Shown: positions 16,604-26,775 of the stretch, one piece after another | Numbering within the stretch: position 1 is the first letter of the stretch | Layout of the letters: every line of letters starts with the position of its first letter | Assembly: GCF_024339125.1 (NCBI RefSeq) | Contig: NZ_CP101417.1 | Location: 4,351,001 to 4,415,000, forward strand | Length of the DNA: 64,000 nt | Origin: Xanthomonas hortorum | GTDB taxonomy: Bacteria; Pseudomonadota; Gammaproteobacteria; Xanthomonadales; Xanthomonadaceae | Reading direction: 5' to 3' | The notes under the pieces: generated by a model | The model's database searches: none | The model's input: only the letters and a program-made list of their open reading frames with translations | What the model was told of the DNA's origin: nothing | Made by a program: the position numbers and the translations under genes

Positions 16604-17758
16604 CTACAACAGCACCAGATCATCGCGATGCACCACATTCTCGCCATAGCTGTAACCGAGCACGGTTTCGATCTCGCGCGAATGGCGTCCGGCGATGCGG
16701 CGGATATCCACTGCCGAATACTGGCTGACGCCGCGTGCCAGGCAGCGTTCGCCATCGGCGTCGCGCAGGCGGATCTCCACCATGTCGCCGCGCCGGAAGT
16801 CGCCTTGCGCGCTGGCCACACCGCCCGGTAGCAGCGATGCGCCCTTTCCGGTCAGCGCCGCCGCGGCACCGGCATCGATCAGGATCGCGCCCGGCTCCAC
16901 CGGTGCGTGGCGCAGCCAGTACTTGCGGGCGGCAATGCGCGTGCGTGCGGGGTGGATGCGCGTGCCGCGCAGGCGATCCTGCGCAAGCCCGCGCACCACC
17001 TCGCTGCTGCGGCCGTTGAACAGATAGGTTTCGATGCCGGCAGCACCGGCTTTTGCGGCGGCTTCCAGCTTGGTGCGCATGCCGCCGGTACCCACGCTGC
17101 TGCCGCTGCCGCCGGCCATTGCCAGCACCTCGGCAGTGAGCTCAGGCACATCGTCGAGCGGACGCGCCAACGGATTGCTGCGCGGGTCGGCGCTGTACAA
17201 GCCATCGATATCGGTGGCGATGAACAACGCATCGGCATCGACCAGCGCGGCCACGATCGCGGCGAGATTGTCGTTATCACCCAGCTTGAGCTCGTCCACC
17301 GAGACGGTGTCGTTCTCGTTGATCACCGGCAACGCACCCAGCCGCAACAACTCGCCCAGGGTGGCGCGCGCATTGAGATACCGGCGGCGGTTACGCAGGT
17401 CGTCGTGGGTGAGCAGTACCTGCGCCACCGGACGTTCGAAAAAGCGCTGCCACAGCGCGATCAATTGCGCCTGACCGAGCGCCGCCAGGGCCTGGCGCGC
17501 GGCGATCGGTGCACCGGCTTCGGCGGCTTTCGGCAGGATCGCACGGCCTGCCGCCACCGCACCGGAAGAGACGATCACCAGCTCGCGCCCTGCGGCCAGG
17601 TTGGCCGAGACGAACTGCGCCAGGCCCAACGCAAAGCGCGGCGACAGGCCACCACCATCGGCGGCCAACAGGCTGCTGCCGACCTTGAGCACCGCGCGCC
17701 GCCATGGCGGCAACGGCTGCTCGGTAAATAACGACGGCATGTCGGCAGGGGTTGTCAT
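16604..17758 (-). CDS. proB: Glutamate 5-kinase
   Basis: First enzyme of proline synthesis; phosphorylates glutamate and is the usual feedback-control point. 384 residues. The amino-acid-kinase domain (about 20-265) shows V-L-K-V-G-S-S-L-L, V-S-S-G-A-V-A-A-G and I-N-E-N-D-T-V. A C-terminal PUA domain (about 285-375) has G-A-I-L-I-D-A-G-A-A and the typical G-V-S-Q-Y-S-A-V-D-I. The ATG at 17758 is preferred over one 33 bases upstream. It starts 13 bases after the yciI stop. Confidence 0.95.
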   Translation of the reverse strand: MTTPADMPSLFTEQPLPPWRRAVLKVGSSLLAADGGGLSPRFALGLAQFVSANLAAGRELVIVSSGAVAAGRAILPKAAEAGAPIAARQALAALGQAQLIALWQRFFERPVAQVLLTHDDLRNRRRYLNARATLGELLRLGALPVINENDTVSVDELKLGDNDNLAAIVAALVDADALFIATDIDGLYSADPRSNPLARPLDDVPELTAEVLAMAGGSGSSVGTGGMRTKLEAAAKAGAAGIETYLFNGRSSEVVRGLAQDRLRGTRIHPARTRIAARKYWLRHAPVEPGAILIDAGAAAALTGKGASLLPGGVASAQGDFRRGDMVEIRLRDADGERCLARGVSQYSAVDIRRIAGRHSREIETVLGYSYGENVVHRDDLVLL

Positions 17759-17771
17759 GGCAGCCAGACGC

Positions 17772-18032
17772 TCAGTGCGTGTTCCACTCATACACGGTCA
17801 GCGTCGAGGCATCGCGCAGCACCAAGGGATCACGCGCAACGATCTGCTGCGCCTCCTCCAGACTGCCCAGATTGACCAACACATACGCACCGCCGGTGCG
17901 ATCGCCGAAACCACCGGTCATTTCGAGCTGCCCGGCCGCACGCAATGCAGCGAGAAAATCCAGATGCGGCTGCACCACATCGGCGGGAAAATCCGGCTTG
18001 CGCATCGCCAGCACCAGATAGCGCGTAGTCAT
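17772..18032 (-). CDS. YciI-family protein
   Basis: 86 residues, a dimeric alpha+beta barrel family of uncertain function (some members act as dehydrohalogenase-like domains). The conserved His sits in V-Q-P-H-L-D-F-L, and G-A-Y-V-L-V-N and D-P-L-V are also typical. The ATG overlaps the stop of the upstream cupin reading frame (ATGA at 18030-18033). Its place between argH and proB is unexplained by known proline or arginine enzymology. Confidence 0.85.
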   Translation of the reverse strand: MTTRYLVLAMRKPDFPADVVQPHLDFLAALRAAGQLEMTGGFGDRTGGAYVLVNLGSLEEAQQIVARDPLVLRDASTLTVYEWNTH

Positions 18033-18396
18033 CAGCTGACGTCCTTCGCGCGTGCTGTCGTGGGTGCACGATCGTCGCGACCATGCGGTGCCGAGATCAC
18101 CAGAAAGCGCGCCTCGACATCGGACAGATTGTGCATCTGGTGCGTGGTGCCAGGCGGCACGTCCAGGCCCTGCCCGACCCCGAGCACGTGCTGCGCGCCA
18201 TCCAGTTGCAGCATCACTTCGCCGGCCAGCACATAGAAAAATGGCGTGCGCGACTATGCCGATGACGCGACTCCGCAACGCCTGGCGGCATGCGTTCCTC
18301 GAGCACGCTCAAGCTGGGGTCGCGCAACAGATGCCAGCCTTCGCAGGCTTCGCCCCAGGGATAGTGTTCTGCGGTCTCGATACTGATCACGGCCAT
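18032..18396 (-). pseudogene. Cupin-domain protein, frameshifted
   Basis: The frame starts at ATG 18396, overlapping the argH stop, and reads [11 protein letters not shown] through E-S-R-H-R-H-S-R-A-R-H-F, which holds the first cupin metal motif (His-x-His). It then breaks. One missing base in a T run on the coding strand (five A on the + strand, 18231-18235) would restore H-F-F-Y-V-L-A-G-E and the second motif P-P-G-T-T-H-Q-M-H-N. The total length, 365 bases, is one short of a multiple of three. The intact product would be 121 residues. It is either a recent mutation or a sequencing error in a homopolymer. Start and stop overlaps with argH and yciI are intact. Confidence 0.85.
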
Positions 18397-19691
18397 CAGC
18401 GCAGCGCCTCCCAACGGGCACGCAAGACATCCAGCTGCAGATCCGCGGCGGCGCCTGGCGAGACGCGTGCGGCCAGGCTGCCTTCCGGCGTGCGCCCCTG
18501 CCCTGCAGTGTCGGAGGCTTCCGCTGCCGCCTTGTAGGCCTCGCGGAACGGCACACCGGCCACGGCCGCTTCCACCGCCACATCGGTGGCGTACATGCCC
18601 GAATCGATCGCCGCGCGCAGCTTGTCCGGGCGCCATTCCAGATTGGCCAGCAACGCCGGCAGCAGTTCGAGCGCGGCCAGGCCGCGCCCGAAGCCATGCA
18701 CGATCGCGCCCTTGCTGCTCTGCAGATCACGGTGATAACCGGACGGCAGGGACAACAACTGTTCGATTTCGGTCCGCGCCGCCGCGATGCTGGCATGGGT
18801 GGCACGCATCAGTTCGATGACGTCAGGATTGCGCTTGTTCGGCATGATCGAGCTGCCGGTGGTGTATTGCGCCGGCAACGCGACGAAAGCGAATTCGCCG
18901 CTGGTGAACAACGACAGATCCCAGGCAATACGCCGCAAGTCCAGGGTGGCGCTGCCAAGCGCTTCGAGTGCAGCCAGTTCGTACTTGCCGCGCGAGAGCT
19001 GTGCGTAGATCGGCGAGACCTGCAGGCGCGCAAAGCCGAGCTCGGCGGTGGTATGCGCACGGTCCAGTGGCAGATTGACGCCGTAACCGGCCGCAGTGCC
19101 GAGCGGATTGCTGTCCACCAACCGCAAGGTGTCGGTTGCGCGCAGTGCATTGTCGATAAAGGCTTCTGCCCAGCCTGCCCACCACATGCCGGCCGACGAC
19201 ACCACCGCACGCTGGATATGCGTATAGCCCGGCACCGGCAGGTCGGCTTCGGCCTGCGCGCGGTCCAGCGCCACCTTGGCGATCTCCGCGCTGAGCTCGG
19301 CCACACGTTGCAGCTTGTCCTTCAACCATAGCCGCGTGGCGACCAGAATCTGGTCATTACGGCTGCGTCCGGTGTGGATCTTGCGGCCGGCATCGCCCAG
19401 GCGCTCGGTCAGGCGCGCCTCGATCGCCGAATGGCAATCTTCGTATTGCGCATCGAGCACGAACGCGCCGCTGCGGAAATCATCGGCCAGCAGATCCAGT
19501 TGCTCGCTCAGCCCGCCCAGTTCCTGCAGCGACAGGATGCCGATGTGCTGCAGCCCCTGCGCATGCGCCTTGCTGGCAGCGATGTCGTACAGGAAAAACT
19601 CGCGGTCCAGGATGACGTCGTCGCCGGCCAGGAAGCGCTGGATCTTGGCGTCCACTGCCACACCGGGTTTTTGCCACAACAGATTGGTCAT
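18396..19691 (-). CDS. argH: Argininosuccinate lyase
   Basis: Last step of arginine synthesis; cleaves argininosuccinate to arginine and fumarate. 431 residues of the fumarase/aspartase superfamily. The signature [11 protein letters not shown] is clear, as are the active-site histidine region G-Y-T-H-I-Q-R-A and the H-T-G-R-S-R-N-D substrate loop. The start M-T-N-L-L-W-Q-K-P is typical for the genus. Its stop overlaps the start of the cupin frame. Upstream, 19692-19818 holds a tandem hairpin repeat rather than a clear promoter. Confidence 0.96.
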   Translation of the reverse strand: MTNLLWQKPGVAVDAKIQRFLAGDDVILDREFFLYDIAASKAHAQGLQHIGILSLQELGGLSEQLDLLADDFRSGAFVLDAQYEDCHSAIEARLTERLGDAGRKIHTGRSRNDQILVATRLWLKDKLQRVAELSAEIAKVALDRAQAEADLPVPGYTHIQRAVVSSAGMWWAGWAEAFIDNALRATDTLRLVDSNPLGTAAGYGVNLPLDRAHTTAELGFARLQVSPIYAQLSRGKYELAALEALGSATLDLRRIAWDLSLFTSGEFAFVALPAQYTTGSSIMPNKRNPDVIELMRATHASIAAARTEIEQLLSLPSGYHRDLQSSKGAIVHGFGRGLAALELLPALLANLEWRPDKLRAAIDSGMYATDVAVEAAVAGVPFREAYKAAAEASDTAGQGRTPEGSLAARVSPGAAADLQLDVLRARWEALR

Positions 19692-19728
19692 TGGAAAGCG
19701 TCTCGAAATAGGTCGTCCAGTTGAATCT

Positions 19729-19817
19729 CCGCACATGGATGTGCGGGCTTCTGCGAGGGACTCGCGTCTTTTAATCCCCGCACATGATGGATGTGCGGGC
19801 TCTTGCGAGGGACGCGC
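19729..19817 (+). repeat. Tandem hairpin repeat between argC and argH
   Basis: Two near-identical units of about 40 bases (19729-19768 and 19778-19817). Each has the hairpin CCGCACAT..ATGTGCGG, then TTGCGAGGGAC/TCTGCGAGGGAC-type sequence. They sit inside the operon between argC and argH and might slow transcription or stabilise RNA ends. Function unknown. Confidence 0.7.
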
Positions 19818-19818
19818 A

Positions 19819-20762
<944 letters not shown>

Positions 20763-20766
<4 letters not shown>

Positions 20767-21374
20767 GCGTTTGCTTCCAGGCGGAACTGCAGGTGGCGTT
20801 TCACCCCGGCCCATTCCGTATCGATGATGGAGAACACTACGGTATCGCGCGGCGTGCCGTCGGCATGGCGGGTGTGGTTGCGCAGCACGCCGTCCTGCTT
20901 GGCCCCGAGCCGCGCGATTGCCGCGCGCGAGGTGTGATTGAACCAACTGGTTTCGAAGACCACGCTCAAACAGCCCAGCATTTCGAAGGCATGCTGCAAC
21001 AGCAGCAGCTTGGTGTCGGTATTGACGCCGCTGCGCTGCACGCGCGGCGCGTACCAGGTGTAGCCGATCGACAGCTTGGGCACGGTCGCATCCAGCCCGT
21101 AATAGCGCGTGCAGCCGACGATCTCGCCGGCCGCATCACGTACCACGTAAGGCAGCACCAGCCTGTCGGTTTGCGCAGCCAAGGCTGCAGCAACGTAGTC
21201 GTCCACCTGCGCCGGTGCCGGCACGCCGGTGTACCACAGCCGCGACAAGCCACCGTCGCCCAGCGCATTACGCAGACCGTCGGCATGCGCAGCTTGCAGC
21301 GGTTCCAGCGTTGCGTGTTGGCCGCGTAGTGTGGGCAAATCGCGCCAGCGCGGTTGCAAGGGGATGGGGGCCAT
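20763..21374 (-). CDS. GNAT-family (RimJ/RimL-like) N-acetyltransferase
   Basis: 203 residues of the Gcn5-related fold, RimJ/RimL-like: [11 protein letters not shown] near the start, then [20 protein letters not shown], which is the acetyl-CoA-binding stretch of this subgroup. Acceptor unknown. It starts 5 bases after argB ends and overlaps argC. The argB product already has its own acetyltransferase domain, so this protein is probably not the main acetylglutamate synthase, though a linked role is possible. Confidence 0.85.
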
Positions 21375-21379
21375 CGTAC

Positions 21380-22723
21380 TCAGCCCAGCAGCGTCGGCTG
21401 ACGCATCGCGCAATGCGCCACGCAATGCTGGATCTGCTCGAAGTTTTCCAGCCCGTACCAGAACACCTTCCACTTTTCCTGCTTGATGCAGCCGTCGGCC
21501 TCGGCGTAATAGAAAATGTTGACCTGGTTGTTATGACGCGAGCGCCAGAACAGCTGCGGGGTTTCTTCGCGCATCACATTCCACACCGCGCGGCCCAGGC
21601 CCTCGCCTTGCGCATCGTCGAGCACGGCAAACTTGTCCAGATAAATCAGCGCGCTTGCACCCAGCATGCCCTCATCGGTGAGGATCACCGCGGCGCGATA
21701 GTTCTCGCTGACATAGGCACGCAGCAGCTTGGTGTTGCTGAAGTAATCGGGCACCAGCGTACGGCCGAAGCTGGATTCGATCAGCGAGGTGAGGCGCGGC
21801 AGATCCAGTTCGTCCCACGAGGTCGCGCGCAATACGCGCTCGCCACGCCGCACCAGCGTGCCCGAGCCTTTATGCGTGAACAGCTCCTTGGCCAGATCTG
21901 CCGGCCGGGTGATCGACACCGACGATTCCAACGGCAGACGATCGAGCAAGTCCTTGATCTGCTCGATCTTGACCCGCATGCCGCCATTGATCCACGGCTG
22001 CTGCATCAGGTGATCGAACTCGGTGGACAGGTTGATCGAATCGATCACCTTGCCGTCGGGATCCAGCAAGCCGCCGGTGCCGGTGAGGAAGATGATCTTG
22101 TATGGCTGCAGTTCCTGCACCAGTTCGTTTGCAGCAAAATCTGCGTTGACGTTGAGGATCTGCCCGCTCGGCGTCTCGCCTAGGCTGGTGATCACCGGGA
22201 TCGAGCCAGCCTGCAGGCTGGCTTCGATCGGCGCCAGATTCACCGCCTTGACCTCACCGACCAGGCCATAGGTGTCGCGGTCCAGATACTCGGCTTCGAA
22301 CACGCCGCCGGTGATCGAGGTCGCACGCGCACCGTTCTGCTGCAGCGCTTCGACCAGCTTGAGGTTGGAGGCCTGGAACACCTTGCGCACGATCGCCAGG
22401 GCTTCAGGCGAGGTCACCCGCAGTCCATTGACGGTGCGCTTCTCGATGCCGGCCGCCGAGAGTTCGGCATCCAGCTGCGGGCCGGCACCATGCAGCACGA
22501 TCGGGGTCAGCCCCACTTCCTGCAGGAACGACAGCGACGAGGTCAGCGCGTCCAGATCGTCGCGCAGCACCGCGCCGCCCACCTTGACCACCGCAAAGCG
22601 TTTGGCATCCAGCTGCGAAAAACGCTTGAGGTACTGGCTGATTTCCTTGGCGCTGGCCATGCTCGAAAGCAGGCGCACGATGGTCTGGCGGGTCTGTTTG
22701 TGGGGCTGTGCGGAGAGGGACAT
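21380..22723 (-). CDS. argB: Bifunctional N-acetylglutamate synthase/kinase
   Basis: 447 residues with two domains. The amino-acid-kinase domain (about 36-285) has [18 protein letters not shown] and [11 protein letters not shown]-terminal DUF619-type acetyltransferase domain (about 295-440) has A-A-V-I-L-T-D-E-G and [12 protein letters not shown]. This is the vertebrate-like NAGS-K arrangement characterised in Xanthomonas, doing both the acetylation of glutamate and its phosphorylation. It sits between argE' and the GNAT gene. Confidence 0.95.
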   Translation of the reverse strand: MSLSAQPHKQTRQTIVRLLSSMASAKEISQYLKRFSQLDAKRFAVVKVGGAVLRDDLDALTSSLSFLQEVGLTPIVLHGAGPQLDAELSAAGIEKRTVNGLRVTSPEALAIVRKVFQASNLKLVEALQQNGARATSITGGVFEAEYLDRDTYGLVGEVKAVNLAPIEASLQAGSIPVITSLGETPSGQILNVNADFAANELVQELQPYKIIFLTGTGGLLDPDGKVIDSINLSTEFDHLMQQPWINGGMRVKIEQIKDLLDRLPLESSVSITRPADLAKELFTHKGSGTLVRRGERVLRATSWDELDLPRLTSLIESSFGRTLVPDYFSNTKLLRAYVSENYRAAVILTDEGMLGASALIYLDKFAVLDDAQGEGLGRAVWNVMREETPQLFWRSRHNNQVNIFYYAEADGCIKQEKWKVFWYGLENFEQIQHCVAHCAMRQPTLLG

Positions 22724-22797
22724 TGCCGTGATCGAAAAGAGGAATGGCCGCGCCAGGCGCGGAATGCGGCTTTAGTACGAGCCGTTAGTGAAAGCGG

Positions 22798-23898
22798 TCA
22801 GTGCGCGCCGTTGATGATGCGGTGGACCGACTCGGCATAACGCTGCAACTGCGCAAGCGTCACGAACTCGTCGGCGGTATGTGCCTGTGCGATATCGCCG
22901 GGGCCGTACACCAACGCGGTGTAACCGCCAGCGGAAAACAGCGAGGCCTCGGTCCAGAAGTCCACCGCATTGCCGATCGGCAGATCCAGCGCATCGGCCA
23001 CATCGCGCGCGGCCAGCCGGCGTTCTTCTGCACGCGCGATATCGCCAGACGGCAGGCTCGGCCCGCGAAAGGTTTCTTCGAACTGCGCTGCAGCCGGCTC
23101 GGCAAATCCGGCGAAGGTGGCCAGCAATCCATCCACGTCCATCGACGGCAGCGGACGGAAGCCAAAACGCACTTCGGCTGCCGGCGCGATCATGTTGGCC
23201 TTGATGCCGCCATCGACGCGACCGATGTTGAAGCGCAATCCAGTCAAGCCACCGAAGCGCGCATGCGCCAGCGACTCGACATGATCCAGCGCCCTGCCGC
23301 CCCAGCGCATCGCCTGATGCAAGGCACTTGCCGACGGATCCTGCTTGCCCGACGCATGCCCGGCACGCCCGGCAAACCGCATCAGTACCGAGCTGATGCC
23401 GCGATGCGCCAGCACCGCCTCGCTCATGGTCGGCTCGGCCACCAGCACCGCTTCATACGGCAATCCACGCGCCAGAAACGCGGCGATGCAGCGCGGGTCG
23501 TTGGCTTCTTCGTCGGAGGAAAACAGGAATGCCGCGTCGCCCTGCCCGGCATTGGCCGCCGCCACCAGCGCCGCCGCCGCACCTTTGATATCGCAGACAC
23601 CCAGCCCGATCACACGATCGTCGGTGCGCCGCATCACGTGCGGATCGGCACTCCAGTGCGGCGAATCCGGCACCGTGTCCAGATGCACGTTGAACAGGTA
23701 GTTGGGCTTTCCACGCACCGCATACAGGCTCACCGCGCCGGCACCGTGGTCGATCACCTCAACCTGGAAACCAGGCAACTGCGCACGCAAGTAATCGAAG
23801 ATGCCGCCCTCGGCAGCGATCGCACGCGGCGGATTGCGGGTGTCGAAGGACACCAGCGTTTCCAGGTGTTTGAGGGTGGATGCGAGTAGATCGGTCAT
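22798..23898 (-). CDS. argE': N-acetyl-L-citrulline deacetylase (ArgE-like M20 peptidase)
   Basis: 366 residues, M20 zinc-dependent deacetylase. Metal-site motifs are N-V-H-L-D-T-V-P-D-S, G-V-C-D-I-K-G-A and S-S-D-E-E-A-N-D. In Xanthomonas this protein removes acetate from N-acetylcitrulline rather than N-acetylornithine, matching the acetylornithine carbamoyltransferase encoded two genes upstream. Sequence alone would also fit ordinary argE; the assignment comes from that pairing and the known Xanthomonas enzyme of the same length. Confidence 0.92.
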   Translation of the reverse strand: MTDLLASTLKHLETLVSFDTRNPPRAIAAEGGIFDYLRAQLPGFQVEVIDHGAGAVSLYAVRGKPNYLFNVHLDTVPDSPHWSADPHVMRRTDDRVIGLGVCDIKGAAAALVAAANAGQGDAAFLFSSDEEANDPRCIAAFLARGLPYEAVLVAEPTMSEAVLAHRGISSVLMRFAGRAGHASGKQDPSASALHQAMRWGGRALDHVESLAHARFGGLTGLRFNIGRVDGGIKANMIAPAAEVRFGFRPLPSMDVDGLLATFAGFAEPAAAQFEETFRGPSLPSGDIARAEERRLAARDVADALDLPIGNAVDFWTEASLFSAGGYTALVYGPGDIAQAHTADEFVTLAQLQRYAESVHRIINGAH

Positions 23899-23977
23899 GT
23901 TGGTTCGATCAAAGGTCCGAAGCAGCGGCTAAACGGAAGTAAGGAAGGTGCGCAAACAGCTCATAAATCTCGTCGAA

Positions 23978-24114
23978 GCCACCCTTCTCCCACCGGGAGA
24001 AGGTGCCCCAAAGGGGCGGATGAGGGTGCGGGCGAAGCCTCGTGCACTGAACATTGCGAGAGCTTCGCTCCGTACCCTCACCCCAACCCCTCTCCCGACG
24101 GGAGAGGGGCTTTA
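23978..24114. repeat. Complex palindromic repeat (CTCTCCC/GGGAGAGG family)
   Basis: Nested inverted repeats between argG and argE': small hairpins CTTCTCCCACCGGGAGAAG and GCCCCAAAGGGGC. A wide pair follows, GGATGAGGGTGCGGGCGAAG near 24020 against the roughly complementary CTTCGCTCCGTACCCTCACC near 24066. The last is a hairpin CCCCTCTCCCGACGGGAGAGGGG. A related, more degenerate copy lies at 28917-29150. Confidence 0.75.
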
Positions 24115-24119
24115 GATCC

Positions 24120-25364
24120 TCAGCGATTCACCTGCGCATACAACGTCGAGCTCATCCCGAACAGCTTGATGAAGCCCTCTGCTTCTTCCACACCCCAGTC
24201 GGCCGACTGTGCGTACGTCGCGCCCTTGGTGTTGAGCAGATGCGGCGAGCGCACCGCCACCGCATCGACGCGGCCACCGCGGGTTTCCAGCGTGACTTCG
24301 CCGTTGACCTTGGACTGCGAGGACTGCAAGAACGCCTCGATGTCGGTCTTGAGCGGGTCGTGATAGAAGCCCTCGTACACCAGCTCCACCCACTTGCGCG
24401 CCACGTCCGGCTTGAAGCGGTTCTGCTGCTTGGTCAGCACCGCGTCTTCCAGCGCGCGGTGCGCGGTGAGCAGCGAAATCAGGCCGGGCGCTTCGAACAC
24501 GATGCGGCCCTTCAGGCCGATCACGGTATCGCCGGTGTACACGCCACGGCCCACGCCGTAAGGCGCAAACAGCTTGTTGAGCTGGGCCAGAATCTGCTCG
24601 CCCGGCAATGCCTTGCCGTCCAGCGCGACCGCCTCGCCTTCGACGAACTTCAAGGTGACGTTCAACGGCTCCACCGGCCACTCGCTGCGCGGCGCACACC
24701 AGCCGCGCGCGCCCTCGCCCGGCGCTTCCCAACGGTCGATCTCGCCGCCGGACATGGTCAGCCCGAGCAGGTTCTCGTTGATGGTGTAGGCCTGCTGCTT
24801 GGCACGCACGCCGAAGCCGCGCTCTTCCAGATACTTCTGCTCGTAGGCGCGGGTCTGGGTGTGCTCTTTCTGGATTTCACGGATCGGCGCCACGATCTGG
24901 TAGTCGCCCAAGGCCTTCACTGCCAGATCGAAACGCACTTGGTCGTTACCCATGCCGGTGCAACCATGCGCGATGCTGCGCGTGCCCAGTTCCTCGGCGC
25001 GCTTGAGCGCAGCATCCACGATCAGGTAACGGTCGGACACCAGCAACGGGTACTGGCCCTGATAGCCCTCGCCCGCCCACACGAACGGCTTGACGAAGCC
25101 CTGCCAGATCGCCGGGCCGCCATCGACGGTGACATGGCTGGCGGCGCCGAGTTCGGCAGCACGCTTTTCGATGAAATCACGCTCCTCGGCATCCACCCCG
25201 CCGGTATCGGCAAACACGGTGTGCACCGCATAGCCTTGCGCCTGCAGATACGGAATGCAAAAGCTGGTATCCAGGCCACCGGAGAACGCCAGGACGATGT
25301 CCTTCTTGGTGCCGGGATTGGAGAGTGGGGATTCGGGATTGGTGGAAGCGGTCTGCTGCGACAT
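24120..25364 (-). CDS. argG: Argininosuccinate synthase, N-terminally extended
   Basis: ATP-dependent joining of citrulline and aspartate. The core begins with the PP-loop [15 protein letters not shown], then [13 protein letters not shown] and the rest of the family. The length, 414 residues, is about 16 more than I expect for the genus. The extra N-terminus ([12 protein letters not shown]) is translated from a GATTGG-type intergenic repeat lying between the ATG and the core. No ATG, GTG or TTG precedes the core inside the repeat, so the extension seems obligatory. Third-position and motif conservation elsewhere look normal. Confidence 0.92.
   Translation of the reverse strand: MSQQTASTNPESPLSNPGTKKDIVLAFSGGLDTSFCIPYLQAQGYAVHTVFADTGGVDAEERDFIEKRAAELGAASHVTVDGGPAIWQGFVKPFVWAGEGYQGQYPLLVSDRYLIVDAALKRAEELGTRSIAHGCTGMGNDQVRFDLAVKALGDYQIVAPIREIQKEHTQTRAYEQKYLEERGFGVRAKQQAYTINENLLGLTMSGGEIDRWEAPGEGARGWCAPRSEWPVEPLNVTLKFVEGEAVALDGKALPGEQILAQLNKLFAPYGVGRGVYTGDTVIGLKGRIVFEAPGLISLLTAHRALEDAVLTKQQNRFKPDVARKWVELVYEGFYHDPLKTDIEAFLQSSQSKVNGEVTLETRGGRVDAVAVRSPHLLNTKGATYAQSADWGVEEAEGFIKLFGMSSTLYAQVNR
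25316..25346 (-). repeat. GATTGG-type repeat inside argG 5' end
   Basis: The + strand reads GGATTGGAGAGTGGGGATTC and then GGGATTGG, the same unit as at 16450, 47110 and 61070. Here it lies within the argG reading frame and encodes residues [10 protein letters not shown] shorter degenerate relative is near 25426-25447 at the end of argF'. Confidence 0.75.
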
Positions 25365-25436
25365 GGGGGCTCTCTGTGAAAGTTGACTAAGTTGGATCGG
25401 GAGCGGGGTTCGCCGTTGCGAATCCCCGATCACGAA

Positions 25437-26462
25437 TCACGAATCCCGGCTGCCCTGGCCCACCAGGGCAGCCATGATCGCCTTCTGCACATGCAGGCGA
25501 TTCTCAGCTTCATCGATGGCGATGCAGTTGGGCGAATCCATTACCGCGTCGGTGGCCTTGACGTTGCGACGCAGCGGCAGGCAGTGCGAGAACACGCCGT
25601 TGTTGGTCAGCGCCATCTTGCGTTCGTCGACGATGAAATGCTGGTACTGGTCGCGGATCGGCTTTTCCGGCTCCCAGTTGCCGAAGAACGGCAACGCACC
25701 CCAGCTCTTGGCATACACCACGTCGGCACCGGCATAGGCGCTGTCGATATCGTGACTCACCTGCAGCGAGCCGCCGCTTTCGGCCACGTTCTGCGCCGCC
25801 CAGTCCATGTAGCGCGGGTCCAGGATGTAGTCCGGCGTCGGGCACAACAAGGTCACGTCCATGCCCATGCGCGTGGCGATCGTCAACGCGGAATTGGCCA
25901 CCGCGGTGTTCAACGGCTTGGGGTGATAGGTCCAGGTCAGCACGTACTTCTTGCCGCGCAGATCCTGCGTGCCGAAGTGTTCCTGCAGCGCCATCGCGTG
26001 CGCCAGCTCCTGGCACGGGTGGGTGATCGTCTCCATGTTGATCACCGGCACCGGCGAATACTTGGCGAAGCTCTTGAGCACCTGGTCCTCGCGGTCCTTG
26101 GACCAGTCGACGAACTTGGGAAACGCACGCACGCCGATCAGGTCGACATAGCGGCCCAGCACCCGCGCCACTTCGGCGATGTGCTCTTCGGTGTCGCCGT
26201 CCATGACCGTGCCCAGGTTGAACTCGATCGGCCAGGCATCCTTGCCCGGCTGCAGTACCACCGCATGCCCGCCCAGCTGGAACGCGCCCAGCTCGAAGCT
26301 GGTGCGAGTACGCATGGACGGGTTGAAGAACACCAGCGCGATCGACTTGCCCTTCAGCTCGCTTCCCAGCTTGTTACGTTTGAACAACGCGGCCTGGGTC
26401 AACAGCGCATCCAGTTCGGCGCGGCTCCAGTCCTGGGTGTTCAAGAAGTGCTTCAGTGACAT
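25437..26462 (-). CDS. argF': N-acetylornithine carbamoyltransferase
   Basis: Transfers a carbamoyl group to N-acetylornithine, giving N-acetylcitrulline. 341 residues. The carbamoyl-phosphate motif is S-M-R-T-R-T-S, and the second site is T-H-P-C-Q-E-L-A. Residues known from the Xanthomonas campestris enzyme sit at the same numbers: Glu92, Glu144, Lys252 and Lys302 (the carboxylated lysine, in L-R-R-N-V-K-A-T-D). The start M-S-L-K-H-F-L-N-T-Q is standard. It is the first gene of the arg operon, 110 bases after a terminator hairpin that looks like an attenuator. Confidence 0.96.
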   Translation of the reverse strand: MSLKHFLNTQDWSRAELDALLTQAALFKRNKLGSELKGKSIALVFFNPSMRTRTSFELGAFQLGGHAVVLQPGKDAWPIEFNLGTVMDGDTEEHIAEVARVLGRYVDLIGVRAFPKFVDWSKDREDQVLKSFAKYSPVPVINMETITHPCQELAHAMALQEHFGTQDLRGKKYVLTWTYHPKPLNTAVANSALTIATRMGMDVTLLCPTPDYILDPRYMDWAAQNVAESGGSLQVSHDIDSAYAGADVVYAKSWGALPFFGNWEPEKPIRDQYQHFIVDERKMALTNNGVFSHCLPLRRNVKATDAVMDSPNCIAIDEAENRLHVQKAIMAALVGQGSRDS

Positions 26463-26570
26463 CGATCGATCCTTGTGCTGCGTGCTTCTGCTGCGTGGTC
26501 CGCCAGGAGCGACGGGGTGCGCGACATGCGCGTTTCTTGCGGTTGAAACTTTTATGACGCCTGAAACGAA

Positions 26571-26597
26571 AAAACCCAGCCTTAGAGGCTGGGTTTT
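26571..26597 (-). terminator. Terminator in the arg operon leader (putative attenuator)
   Basis: A 12-base-pair perfect stem, AAAACCCAGCCT / AGGCTGGGTTTT, with a 3-base loop and a run of six T on the minus strand. It lies after the leader peptide and before argF', so it would end transcription before the operon. The minus-strand 5' arm contains ACCCAGC, complementary to GCTGGGT in the last codons of the leader peptide (26626-26632). This gives an alternative antiterminator pairing. Confidence 0.8.
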
Positions 26598-26623
26598 CAA
26601 CAACGGACAGCAAAACGCCCGGG

Positions 26624-26725
26624 TCACCCAGCGAAAATGTGGGATTCCGGTCGGCGGGCACGCGAGGTCATGCCGGAGGCCATCCGGGCGGCGCTGGTGT
26701 CGTGCTGAAAGGCGTTTGCGTGCAT
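26624..26725 (-). CDS. Putative arginine leader peptide of the arg operon
   Basis: A 33-residue frame, ATG at 26725 with AGGA ten bases upstream, ending F-A-G-stop 27 bases before the terminator hairpin. It has arginines at 14, 22, 24 and 25; the last three form S-R-A-R-R (codons CGT-GCC-CGC-CGA), 18 bases ahead of GCTGGGT. That is where a stalled ribosome would leave GCTGGGT free. No similarity to a functional protein is expected. Alternative in-frame ATGs at residues 15 and 19 keep the arginine cluster. This is a prediction from sequence logic; I know of no described counterpart for this operon. Confidence 0.6.
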   Translation of the reverse strand: MHANAFQHDTSAARMASGMTSRARRPESHIFAG

Positions 26726-26775
26726 AGGGCGCGAATCCTCGCATGCATGCGCGCACGGCGCAACCGCTGCGCGCG

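Noticed and set aside
16604-17791. ProB start 33 bases upstream (M-S-G-T-R-T-E-R-L)
   Set aside because: It would overlap the yciI gene end and adds residues unlike ProB; ATG 17758 is typical.
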